Assembly: GCF_000186865.1 (NCBI RefSeq)
Contig: NW_008705591.1
Location: forward strand, 99,549-122,887
Length of the DNA stretch: 23,339 nt
Reading direction: 5' to 3'
Origin: Aureococcus anophagefferens
Taxonomy: Eukaryota; Sar; Pelagophyceae; Pelagomonadales; Pelagomonadaceae
Shown here: piece by piece, positions 8,982-17,336 of the stretch
How positions within the stretch are numbered: the stretch's first letter is position 1
How the letters are laid out: the number at the start of each line of letters is the position of its first letter
Position numbers and translations under genes: made by a program
The notes under the pieces: generated by a model
Database searches by the model: none
Told to the model about the DNA's origin: nothing
Seen by the model: the letters and a program-made list of their open reading frames with translations, nothing else

Positions 8982-9977
8982 ATGGGGCTGGTTTGTCCGA
9001 AGCAAAATACATGCGAACCTTCTGCAAAGATGCATAAGATTTTGCCTCGCCAAAACAGTGGCGCCGTGTTGGGTTCCTTGTGTCTTTGTGATGACCGAGT
9101 GGTAACATGCGACTCAGATGGTCTCGTGATCATGTACGACGTGGCTAATACAAGCTCACGCCGACTGGGCAAACATAATTCCACCGTAAATCGTGTGGCA
9201 GGGGCACGGTCCTCTAATGTTGGGCTTATTTACAGCTGCTCGAGGGATTTGACTATTGCACAGTGGTCCTTGGACGTCGAGGCAGAACTAGACAGTCCCG
9301 TTAGTGTATTTCGAGGGCATGAGCTAAACGTGACTGCTGTTGCCGTAAGCGACGACGGCAGAATAGTCAGCTCAGGGTCTCGTGATTGTAGCGTTCGAAT
9401 GTGGGACGCCACCACTGGCGCTGAGCGGGGTTCTGTGCGTATACCACGAAATGTAGTCACGTGCACGTGTTGGCTCCCTGGTACTCCAGTCTTCGCACAG
9501 GGGAGTGAAGACCTCAAACTGCGCTTGTGGGATACACGGAATCTACGCAAAGAGGCCGTGCAAGTCTTTGGTACGTATACATTCTTTCCTCTAGCAACTA
9601 ATGTGTCTGGTGATGGACACTTAATTGCCACGACGTCAAAAGGTTTCAACCGGCAAGGCTGCGAGGTTCGGGTGTGGGACAGAAGGAAACCAGGGGCCGC
9701 GCTTTGTCAAATGCACGGGCATCAACAAGATGCCACTGGAATTATTTTCCTGGACGAACAAAACAAGGTTGTGTCAGCTTCAAAGGATTCAAGTATTAAG
9801 GTCTGGGATCTGAACACCTTCAAGTTGGACCGGACTATACATGTAGATGGCTGTGGAATGTACACCAGCCTCAGTGCCGTCTCCTCGGCCAACGTTAGAG
9901 TAGCTGGGACGTCATTCCAGGGTGGTATCTTCTGCTTTGATGGGAGTTTGGAAGTCCTCGCCTGCGTCAGGCAGTAG
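8982..9977 (+). CDS. WDR31: WDR31-like WD40 beta-propeller protein
   Basis: An uninterrupted 331-residue ORF, close to the ~367 residues of animal WDR31. WD-type blade ends are at 141-142, 183-184, 232-233 and 275-276, with degenerate ones at YD 52-53, WS 95-96 and FD 319-320, giving seven blades. Family-specific stretches are RNVVTCTCWLPGTPVFAQGSED followed by RLWDTR, NVSGDGHLIATTSKGF with GCEVRVWDRR, and the GHQQDATG segment, all in the order found in WDR31. In animals WDR31 is a ciliary protein acting with ELMOD-type GAPs and RP2 on BBSome/IFT cargo traffic. Start at ATG 8982 is the first in frame. No introns are apparent. A generic WD40 protein is the alternative but the blade 4-5 sequence favours WDR31. 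Confidence 0.75.
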   Translation: MGLVCPKQNTCEPSAKMHKILPRQNSGAVLGSLCLCDDRVVTCDSDGLVIMYDVANTSSRRLGKHNSTVNRVAGARSSNVGLIYSCSRDLTIAQWSLDVEAELDSPVSVFRGHELNVTAVAVSDDGRIVSSGSRDCSVRMWDATTGAERGSVRIPRNVVTCTCWLPGTPVFAQGSEDLKLRLWDTRNLRKEAVQVFGTYTFFPLATNVSGDGHLIATTSKGFNRQGCEVRVWDRRKPGAALCQMHGHQQDATGIIFLDEQNKVVSASKDSSIKVWDLNTFKLDRTIHVDGCGMYTSLSAVSSANVRVAGTSFQGGIFCFDGSLEVLACVRQ

Positions 9978-10020
9978 GCCACTCCAGCCACTGCGCCCGG
10001 CCTTGAGCAGGCTTGGGGTG

Positions 10021-10053
10021 GAGGGGGAGAGAGGGAGAGAGAGAGAGAGAGAG
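10021..10053. repeat. GA microsatellite
   Basis: A G-rich start is followed by a run of about nine GA units, just downstream of the WDR31-like stop codon. Confidence 0.9.
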
Positions 10054-10527
10054 GTATACCGCTAGCCAGCGTAATGCAGTTATATCATAAAAACCAGAGT
10101 CGTCGCCCGGCCCGACCGCCTCGCTCCGGCCAGCCCGTCATTCGGTGATAGGACTCGCCCCTGAATTGATAGGTCCATCCTGCGCGCGCGTCCTCGGCAG
10201 CCCATTTCCGAACTTCTTCCGACCTCCGGCCCGGGGTCCTGGCTCCGTAGGGCCCCGCCATGGCGGTGCTTCAGCCGAATGGGTACGTAGACCGCTTCCC
10301 CAAAGCGATTTCTTTTGGGAACACGTGTTGGCTGCACACGGGCTGCCGCCTGTTCTAAGGTCCCCCTCGAAGGGCTGCCTACCGCCTGAGTTTGGCCCTT
10401 CGACCTGCCCACGACCTACCCGAGCCATCGGGGCGAAAAGATGAACGAGCCCAGGCGGCTAGGACCCGACGTCGCGCGCGCAGCTCCGCGAGCATAGAAT
10501 AGCTCCTTTTTCGGTGGCCCGGGGGTT
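10054..10527. other. intergenic stretch, no supported gene
   Basis: Several overlapping ORFs of about 100 codons exist on both strands (for example 10145-10444), the pattern expected from GC-rich DNA with few stops. None shows a domain or splice-consistent extension. Confidence 0.5.
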
Positions 10528-10870
10528 TAAAGCAGATCCGGGTTAATTTTGACCTTTCAGAGGCTCGGGCTATGGTCACTTTTTTTTTCAATTTTTTTTT
10601 TCACGCGCTGTGGGCCGCGGAGGGTCCAGGGGGGGGGCGGGGACCCGCCCGGGGCGTGCGCGAGCGCGGGGGCGCCCCCGAACTTGTGCCGACCGTCGTA
10701 ACGCGCCGCGCGGTCCCGCGCGGGTGCGACACGCGGCCGTCGCACGCGCGCTAAAGCGAGACCCTCGACAACCCGCCGCGTCGCAGCGCCCTTCCCCACC
10801 CCCTGGTCAATAGCTCACATAGAGCTCTAGCTAGAGCTCGAGGGGTCAAAATTAACTCGGATCTGCTTTA
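10528..10870. mobile_element. 343-bp non-autonomous element with terminal inverted repeats
   Basis: The first 27 bp (10528-10554, starting TAAAGCAGATCCG) and the last 27 bp (10844-10870, ending CGGATCTGCTTTA) are inverted copies with one mismatch. If the repeat proper begins at AAGCAG, a TA dinucleotide flanks both ends, as expected for Tc1/mariner-type target duplication. Inside are two T runs (10580-10588, 10592-10601), a very G/C-rich core, and an 18-bp perfect palindrome at 10822-10839. There is no transposase frame, so it would be a MITE-like element. It lies directly upstream of the F-box/Tudor gene. Confidence 0.65.
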
Positions 10871-10936
10871 CACAAATCATTTGTAACGTAATACTACTAG
10901 TAGTAATAGCTGTAGGAGCCGGCATGGCTCGCACTC

Positions 10937-12522
10937 ATGTCGAAGATTGATTCAATTTATTCAGCGTTGTTTGACGATGAAGTGTTTGTGATGTACGGGC
11001 TAGAGAGTGTAGAATACGAAATTAATCAACTCCAAGATGCTCCGGACGCATACTCGCTCCAACTCCAGCTCCGGCGCGTGCTCCAAGCGCTCGCATCGAT
11101 CGGCGTCTTCATCTTTATGAATGAAATATCTGAAAATTATCACTTCTCACCTCGTAGGAGCACTGCGATCGCGCAGCGCTCGCTGCGGCGCGGCCGGCTC
11201 TCGATGCCGTGGCACCGGACGCCACCGCCCCGACCCTACGACCTGCGAGCGTAACGTGGACGCGGGAGAACCGAGCGCTTCTCGTGTCGCTGGTCCTCCA
11301 CTTCTACGACGCGGACCGGCTCGCGACGCTCCCACGGGACCTCCTCTCCGGGGCGATCCTCGCCTACGTCGATGCGTGACCTCAGCGCCTCGACCTTGTC
11401 AGGCGGCCGTCCCAGACATGCGCGGCGCAGGCTTCGGCGCTTGCCGTGCTGTGTGCGGTGAGCCATGAGGCCCGATCGGCCGCGGAATGCGACGCCGCGT
11501 GGCGTGAGCCCTACGAGCGCCAGTTTGGCGCCGGTGGGCCGTTGCGCTTCGACTTTGGCGTGCCTTAGCGTCCTAGGACAGCTGCACGGCGCAGCATCGA
11601 CGCGTGCGCGACGCAGGCGCGTCTCTCAAGGAGCGATACCGGCAACGGCTCCGTGATCCATCCGCAGGCGACCGCGTCGAGGTTGCATGGCAGGGCCGCT
11701 TCCGCCTTGAGGGCCTTGAGGTCTTGCGCAGAGTGGAATTCGAACAGATAGCGTTCTCGTTTACGCTTGCGGCGACGTTGTCTCGGTCGGCTTTTGCTCG
11801 TAAGCTCTGCGCACATCGAGTTTTCAAACGAGCAGGAAATACACCCCACCGAACGCATCTGCGCGCATTANNNNNNNNNNNNNNNNNNNNNNNNNNNNNN
11901 NNNNNNNNNNNNNNNNNNNNTGAATGTCTCCCAGGTCTATCGTGGCCTCGCGTGGTGGGCGGCCGAGGTCGCCGAGAAGGCCGGTGCTGGCGGCGGTGCC
12001 GCAGCAAGCGCCGTGTCGGCCAGCGGCGCCGTGCTGCGCGGCGCGGCAGGCTGGGGCCGGCGTCGCGCGCCCAGCAATGATGTTGCCGCAGGCACCGCCA
12101 CGGGCACCGCCGCAGGCGGCGACGACGCGCAGCTTCGCCGCTATAAGGTGCATTATCTCAATTGGGACGCGCGTTGGGATGAGTGGGTCACGCGCGAGCA
12201 GCTTCGCTGGCCCGTGCACGAGGGCAAGACCAGCGCCATCGCGCCCGGCGACGATGTCGAAGTCTGGTGCAGCGGCAACACGGTCCCCGGCGCGTGGCTC
12301 CGGGCTGTCGTAGCGTTGGTCGAGGACGACCTCTACTGCGTCGGCAACGTCGCGTCCAGCGGCCGCCTCTGGGTCAAGCGTGACCGCGTCCGCCTCGTGC
12401 GCAAGGCGCCCGCTCTGCGCGAGGGCCGCACGGGGAAACTCTCGGCCCTCGGTCGCGCGCTGTCCGAGGCCGCGCGTCTCGTCCACCACTGCTCAGCACG
12501 GCTCCTGCGCCTGCGCGGGTGA
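10937..12522 (+). CDS. F-box protein with Tudor-knot (chromo-barrel) and Agenet-like domains
   Basis: Predicted exon 1 is 10937-11104 (MSKIDSIYSALFDDE...), then an AT-rich 53-nt intron to 11157. Exon 2 encodes LVLHFYDADRL and TLPRDLLSGAILAY; with a 63-nt intron (11368-11430) it joins SALAVLCAVSHEARSA and CDAAWREPYERQFG, an F-box with normal spacing. From about 11604 another frame gives GDRVEVAWQGRFRLEGLE, joined across the gap-containing intron 11721-11934 to VYRGLAWWAAEV, then YKVHYLNWDARWDEWV, the hallmark of Tudor-knot/MRG chromo barrels. A second Tudor/Agenet-like unit follows (GDDVEVWCSGNTVPGAWLRA to LWVKRDRVRLVR). An F-box would recruit SKP1/Cullin ligases while the barrels bind methylated histone tails; this role is inferred. 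The frame link 11570-11604 is unresolved (intron or error). Strongly GC-rich. Confidence 0.7.
11105..11157 (+). other. predicted 53-nt intron (F-box/Tudor gene, intron 1)
   Basis: GTCTTC...CTCGTAG, an AT-rich island inside a GC-rich gene, with a pyrimidine tract before the acceptor. Splicing keeps frame and leads into the exon with the F-box. Confidence 0.65.
11368..11430 (+). other. predicted 63-nt intron (F-box/Tudor gene, intron 2)
   Basis: GTCGAT...GGCGCAG. It removes the in-frame TGA at 11377-11379 and shortens the segment between DLLSGAILAY and the VSHEAR helix to the normal F-box length. Without it the gene would carry a premature stop. Confidence 0.5.
11721..11934 (+). other. predicted intron containing the assembly gap (F-box/Tudor gene)
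   Basis: GTCTTG at 11721 and CTCCCAG at 11934; both sides are phase 0 and the join reads EGLEVYRGLAWW. Its length is unknown because of the N run. Confidence 0.6.
11871..11920. other. assembly gap of 50 N
   Basis: Exactly 50 N, a conventional scaffold-gap length, so the true distance is unknown. It falls inside a predicted intron of the F-box/Tudor gene. Confidence 1.
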
Positions 12523-12932
12523 GTCTCGCTGTCTGGCTAGGAGGCGCGGCGGCCCTGGGTGCGCCGGCGGCAGCTGCCGCGCGCCGGCCTCAGCCGTGGC
12601 GAGGCAATGCCCACAGGATAGGGAGTCTTTATGAGAGCGCATCGATCAGGCCCCTGAGAACGGGATTTCGAATCTCGCAGCAGGTCTATTCGCCATTGCG
12701 GGAATTTTGGAGTTCGACGCATTCGAATCGGCTGCGCAGAGCGACTCACCCATTGCTTCTCCGTCGATCCGCTCGGACTCAAGCCGGGTTACCTTTGGCC
12801 AGGACTGCTTCTCCCTATTCGACCTGCCGCTTATTCCCCTGCGAGGCCTCCCCCGCCTGGATACGACCCCCCCCCACGACACCTACCTATAGAACCTACC
12901 CCAGGCTAACTAAGGGTTCTCCAGAGATACCT
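12523..12932. other. intergenic stretch with one coding-like open frame
   Basis: A plus-strand frame is open from 12632 to TAG at 12890-12892 and contains ISNLAAGLFAIAGILEFDAF and a Ser/Asp-rich stretch. Other frames here are open too, and I recognise no family. It could be a retroelement fragment, since an LTR junction follows at 12933. Confidence 0.3.
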
Positions 12933-13035
12933 AGAGAGAAATACCCCAAACTAGGGTAGTAAGGAACGTTGATGTCTACGTTAGGGTGTCCAGAGTGCAG
13001 TGTCATCTCCATCATGATAGTGTGACGTCGCGATA
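12933..13035 (+). repeat. copia-type internal end / LTR junction, copy 2
   Basis: Matches copy 3 (16629-16719, inverted) closely: GAGAAATACCCCAAACTAGG, AAGGAACGTTGA, then AGTGCAGTGTCATCTCCAT and GTGTGACGTCGCGAT. This copy has a small ATCATG insertion before GATAGTGTGACG. Confidence 0.8.
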
Positions 13036-13532
13036 GTGAGGGAGCTTGCCGTGGTTGATACGTCGTGCGGCAAGACTTCGCGTCGCGCAGTCTTCAGAAA
13101 GTTTGTCAATGGCGCTGTGATTTCAAGGCCTGCCCGCAGCACGACGTATCAACCACGGCAAGCAGGGTCACGGTAGTGTAAATTATGGGGATGATGGTGA
13201 ATCAAGTTAGTACTCTATTCAGATAGATCCCTCTTTCAAGTTCACTATACTGACAATGAGGTGTGGCGGGATTTCCGCCTTCAATATCTACCTTTAGCTT
13301 AGTTTGAAGCTAGCATTGCAGTGCATGTATCCGCCCTATTTATCTCATTATATCTTTACCCTACAGATACGCGTCGCCGTATCTTTTCTCTCTTTCTTAT
13401 CTCACATTTAGCGAGGGCTGCCTTGGTGTTATCCAGGCTGATCGCCCGCGCTAGTGCCCCTAGACTATCCGGGGAGATCCGAGGTAATATCTACTTAGTT
13501 CTATAGTTGAAGGGCCTTACAATCCTGTGGCA
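12996..13532 (+). mobile_element. candidate 537-bp LTR of a copia-like retrotransposon
   Basis: Begins TGCAGTGTCATC after a purine-rich stretch and ends ...CCTGTGGCA, followed by AT and then TGGTCCCAGCTACC (13535 on), which looks like a tRNA primer-binding site. TG...CA termini and a TGG-starting PBS two bases after are the normal LTR layout. The region holds a nested 120-bp inverted-repeat element and an AT-rich CATTATATC stretch near 13347. A gag-like frame follows. No second LTR of matching sequence beyond the first ~40 bp is in the window. Confidence 0.5.
13044..13163. mobile_element. 120-bp inverted-repeat element nested in the LTR
   Basis: The 25-bp arms 13044-13068 (starting GCTTGCCGTGG) and 13139-13163 (ending CCACGGCAAGC) are perfect inverted copies around a 70-bp centre. 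AGGG occurs directly outside the right arm and one base outside the left arm, a possible target duplication. It interrupts the candidate LTR just after the segment conserved in the other copies. There is no coding capacity. Confidence 0.7.
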
Positions 13533-13828
13533 ATTGGTCCCAGCTACCGGAACTGGCTTCATCAGAGTCCGAGAGCAGTGAGGGGCTCCTCACTGCATAC
13601 TTTGGAGGTAGAAGTAACAGTGAACGAACCGGTGGAGGAGGCGCCGCAGCGCCTGTATATACAAGGAGTCAAATAGGAGGAGCTGAACTAGGCGGGGTAG
13701 ACGATCCTAACTTTGGGTCACGAGGATATTTTCAGACGAGATCGTTATCGTCAGGAATGTCAGACGCAGGTTCCGATCCAGCTGCCGCTCAGGATTTCGG
13801 AGTACCGGAACAGGATATCACGTGTTAA
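13511..13828 (+). pseudogene. gag-like N-terminal fragment of the LTR element
   Basis: The frame is open from 13511 through the primer-binding-like site to TAA at 13826-13828, without an early ATG. Its product is Ser/Gly/Glu-rich (SSESESSEGLLTAYFGG, then a GGGGAAAPVYTRSQ stretch), like disordered Gag N-termini. A hairpin with an 8-bp stem lies at 13576-13595. The frame is cut off, and a 23-bp copy of another repeat follows at 13899. Gag identity is inferred from position only. Confidence 0.4.
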
Positions 13829-13898
13829 TATGCTCGAAGCTTTTGAGAACAAAATACTCTACATGGATCTTCATTATTGGCTTACGATCCAGGGGGAG

Positions 13899-13921
13899 TA
13901 GAGAGATAGAGAGTTTTGTAT
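13899..13921 (-). repeat. 23-bp inverted copy of the 68-bp repeat end
   Basis: TAGAGAGATAGAGAGTTTTG and the following TAT are the reverse complement of 8631-8653. It is preceded by AGGGGGAG, a polypurine-like run, suggesting a retroelement terminus. Confidence 0.65.
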
Positions 13922-14387
13922 GCGCGTGGCAAGGCTCGACTGGCGGCCGCAGTAGGCGAGATCCGTGGAACGCGTCGCTGCGAACGCTGCCGCACAAGCC
14001 CAGGCCCCCAGCCTCTAAGTATAAGCATGCAGGCCTATAAGCATATACATGCAGCGCGCCCGCGGGTGGGCGGGCACGTGCGGGGCAGCATGCGCTAGTC
14101 GCTTGCACTAGCCGTGCTAGTAGTGACTCACTGTTCAAAGAATGTTCTTGTAAGATGCGCATTACATAATGGGACCGTGCTCGAGCCGCCCGCGGCTTCG
14201 CCTAAACGACAACCTCCTCAGCACGGCCGACTTTTCATCAAAATACATCAAGAAAGTGACGCGAGGTGATGGGAAGAGGGAACATCTCTGGAGGCCTCTC
14301 TGGGCCAGGGAGCTTGGGAAGGACTTCTCAGATCTTGCCGATGTAGTCAGAGTCAGAAGAGGGCAATGATGAAGCTACCGCGGTAGC
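13922..14387. other. region upstream of the ZNG1-like gene
   Basis: Holds a 66-codon plus-strand ORF (14169-14369) starting MGPCSSRPRL; its stop is 18 bases before the proposed ZNG1 start. It has no recognisable family, and proline at position 3 makes N-myristoylation doubtful. It may be 5' leader. Nothing else is recognised. Confidence 0.35.
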
Positions 14388-16151
14388 ATGAACGTGATGG
14401 ATGAAGCGCTTCACGACGACGACGAGCCCGCGCCTTTGTTGGTGCCGTACGCCGGCGGCGCTTCGCCAGTTGTCGCGGGCCCTGGCGGGCGCGCGAAGGT
14501 GCCGGTGACGATCCTGTGCGGCTTCCTCGGCGCCGGGAAATCGACCCTGCTCCGGCGGCTGCTCGCTGGCGACCACGGCCTGCGTATCGCGGTCGTCGAG
14601 AATGAGTTCGCTGACACGCGAGGTCTCGAGAGTGTGCTCGTTTCCGAGGGCGCGTGCGCTCTCAGCCCCGACGGGGCCATCGTCGCGAGCCCCGCGCCCA
14701 CGGTTGGCGGCAGCGCGCGATGCGATCGCGTGCTACGTAGGTCGAGCTACGGAATGGCTGCGTCTGCTGCTCTGTCAAGGACGAGCTCGCGACGGCACTG
14801 GAGGACCTCGTAGCCCGCGCGGCGCGGCCCCTCGACGCGATCGTAGTCGAGCTCAGCGGCGTCGCCGACCCCGGGCCCGTCGCAGCCGCATTCTGGCCTC
14901 TCATCGGCGCCCGCGGCGCGCGCCGGCCGACGCGTCGAGCCCCTGCTGCGCCATAGGCTCGACGAAGCCCTCGAGTCGTCCGTCGAGCTCGACTCGATCC
15001 TTTGCGTCGTCGATTGCGTCCGCGGCCGCGAGCTACTTGCGTCACGGGGCGCCGGCGGCTTCGAGGCGCGGCGCTACTCCCGCGTCGCGAGCTGGACGAA
15101 ATCCCGACGCTACTTCGCGCGCAGGCGCCAGGTCGCGCATGCAGATCGTATAGTGCTCAACAAGTGCGACGCGGCCCCAGCGCTTGCCGTAGACGTAGCC
15201 GCGGCCACCGTCACCGGTCTCAATCCCGCCGCTGACGCACGTCGCGCCGTGCGCGGTCGTGGCGACTTCCCCATCCGCGCGCGCCCCGCGCCGCGCCATG
15301 CGGGGACGCGCGGTGCGAGAGTGCGCGGGTCGCGGCGTAGGCGGCTGGCTGGTCGCGTCAGGCTCCTTCGCAGCCGCTGCGCGGTCCACGAGCGCGATGG
15401 CTGCTGCCATGCCGGGCGCCTTTGCCTTTGCGCACAATGGTGTCGCATGGGGCGCTGCGCACGGCCCGGTGCCCTCACTGCGCGCGACACCACCTCAACC
15501 ACGACCCATGCGCCGCACGCAGCACCGCAACGCTCGACCGCGTTCTCGCTGTCGACGCGCGGACACGCGAGCGGCACTTTCGACCTTGGGGCGACTTGGG
15601 GACTTCGCTACGACTGAGTATTTCAGCTATCGACGGGCTATGACACCCGCCTGAGCGTCGGCCGCCGTGACCGCGACACTGAGGAGCTCGACACCGTGCA
15701 ACCGTGGTCGCGCGATTTTTCGGTCGAGCGCAGGCGCGGAAGCTCGAGCACCTCCTCGGTGCCTACCTCTGGCAGGATAGCGGCGAGCGGCGCGTTTTTC
15801 GCGCCAAGGGTGCCGTCTACACGACGAGTGGGCTCGCATGCGCCGGCGCGGAGCTTGAATCACAAGCCGAGGGCGATTGAGCTTCGATGCGCAGTATTCT
15901 CCCAGGTGCTCGTTCAGGGCGTCGGCGACGCGTTCGAGGTCTCGCCGCTCGTCGCCGCAGACACCATCCCAGCGTCTGTGCTCACGCTCATCGGCGTCGG
16001 CCTGCGGGACGAGTGCCCCTTCAGCGTCCCGCGTGTCACCTCGCCTCCGGGAAGGCCTGGCACGCACCCGGCTCGCCACACCGGCCGCTCCGGACTCAGG
16101 CCACTCGGCGATCGGCTCCGTGCATGCCTCCCCGACGACGGCTCTCATTGA
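14388..16151 (+). CDS. ZNG1: ZNG1/CBWD-family (CobW, COG0523) zinc-chaperone GTPase
   Basis: Exon 1 (14388-14681) encodes [18 protein letters not shown] (P-loop, residues 45-52) and [11 protein letters not shown] 59-nt intron (14682-14740) joins it to [17 protein letters not shown] with the CxCC metal motif, then [22 protein letters not shown] intron (14896-14956) leads to [35 protein letters not shown] (NKxD guanine motif) and [15 protein letters not shown]. Later pieces in changing frames ([11 protein letters not shown] near 15530; [21 protein letters not shown] near 15750-15810; [12 protein letters not shown] and [10 protein letters not shown] near 15907-16000) are the CobW C-terminal domain. 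The family hands Zn2+ to methionine aminopeptidase 1 using GTP. Introns between 15250 and 15910 are not resolved. The N-terminus [12 protein letters not shown] resembles the METAP1-docking motif CPELVP but lacks its Cys. GC-rich. The final stop at 16149-16151 is tentative. Confidence 0.8.
14682..14740 (+). other. predicted 59-nt intron in the ZNG1-like gene
   Basis: GTCGCG...TACGTAG, phase 0. It joins LSPDGAI to [10 protein letters not shown], as expected for the family, where ELRNGC.CC follows the ENEF strand. Confidence 0.7.
14896..14956 (+). other. predicted GC-AG intron (61 nt) in the ZNG1-like gene
   Basis: Starts GCCTCT and ends GCCATAG. No GT donor in this stretch restores the frame, but this join gives [19 protein letters not shown], matching the FW.D..L.S.I.LD pattern of ZNG1 proteins. 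Confidence 0.6.
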
Positions 16152-17336
16152 GCTCTGCCGACGACGGCGCCCACCGGCGCCCACCAACAAAATAAGCGGG
16201 TCGAGCGGCGCGCTTAAACGAGGGATTTGACTGGGGTATGGCAGCGTAGTGGAGATTATCCTCGCCGGCGGTGATCAGGAACATTGCTGTTTGCCCCACC
16301 ACGACCGACACTCCGCGTGAGAAGACCTGCCTGGCGTACACCCAAGCCAGCAGAGGTCGCGTGCTAATGAAGGAGCCTTGTAATTTGCATACGCGGAGTT
16401 GCCTAGACCCGGCGGTACTATATGTTTCCGGGCGCTGGACGTCGCGTAGCAGCCCGTGCGCCGGTCCGTGTCCTCGGCGCTAGTGAACGCACGCTCGCGC
16501 CCAGCTGCCACGCTCTCGTATCGCCCTAGAAAGGGCCCGGGGCCGGCAATGTTTGATCAGTGTCGAAATGGTCAAGACAGAAACGAAATTTGGGGCGCTT
16601 TATGCTTTACATTACCTTGCGCCCTTCCATCGCGACGTCACACTATGGAGATGACACTGCACTCCCCCTTAACGTTGACCTCAACGTTCCTTATTACCCT
16701 AGTTTGGGGTATTTCTCTTTAGCTTGGATGGATCAAAACAGAGAACGTCCCCATGGCAGAGGGGCGCCGCGGCGCCCGCCCGTCCCCCCTGCGAGCTTGT
16801 CAGTCTCCGGACCTACATCGCAGCAAACTAAGCTACTCTGCTTACGGGGGTCGGCGATGCGCCAGCGATCTTTCCTGCCGCAGGGCCTCCTGAATGCAAC
16901 CCTCGGGGATGCATAGCTCGGTTCCTACAGGAAGACGGACATGGTCTGCCAGAGGGCATGGTGAGCGCCTCTCAGCGAAGGAGAGCTCTCTTGGGAAATT
17001 TTCCACCAAGCCTCGAGGAGGCAAGCATGGAGACGGCGCGTTCGAGCCTGGGGTGGATTATAATGGGTTGCACGAACGGGGGTCGAACGCGGCTCATGAC
17101 TGTTCGAGCTCTCGCGCGATGTCAACATGCGTGGTCCAGTGGACAAAGGCGGCGCGAAGTCCTCTCACCTGGAACAAAATCACGCGGTAAATTGTATGAC
17201 GCGGGCAAATTAGGATTGTCTCGAGCTTTGCCAGAACGTCATTATGTTGGCTGATTTTGGGAAAAGACTTGTCTTCTCTTATCGAGTTCTTAACAATTGA
17301 CGAACACTCATGTGAATCGTTCAATTCTCGGAATGT
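16152..17336. other. long intergenic stretch without a supported gene
   Basis: Many overlapping ORFs of 60-118 codons on both strands, none with a recognisable domain. The only clear structure is the inverted LTR-junction repeat at 16629-16719. The stretch separates the convergent 3' ends of the ZNG1-like (+) and SFI1-like (-) genes, so no promoter is required here. Confidence 0.5.
16629..16719 (-). repeat. copia-type internal end / LTR junction, copy 3 (inverted)
   Basis: The reverse complement of the segment at 12933-13035. On the minus strand it reads GAGAAATACCCCAAACTAGG, then AACGTTAAGGGGGAG (a good polypurine tract) followed by TGCAGTGTCATCTCC and ending ACGTCGCGAT. It is the cleanest of the three copies. 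Confidence 0.8.

Noticed and set aside
10080..10813. Clusters of 60-110-codon ORFs on both strands
   Set aside because: Typical of GC-rich DNA poor in stop codons; they overlap each other and the inverted-repeat element and show no motif.
11377..11379. In-frame TGA as evidence of a pseudogene or recoded stop
   Set aside because: A 63-nt intron removes it and restores normal F-box spacing, a simpler explanation, though not proven.
12519..12959. 146-codon plus-strand ORF after the F-box/Tudor gene
   Set aside because: Low-quality composition, overlaps another more coding-like frame, and runs into the LTR-junction repeat.
14169..14369. Small MGPCSS... ORF as an acylated membrane protein
   Set aside because: Proline at position 3 is unfavourable for N-myristoyltransferase and no family is recognised; kept only as a note in the upstream region.
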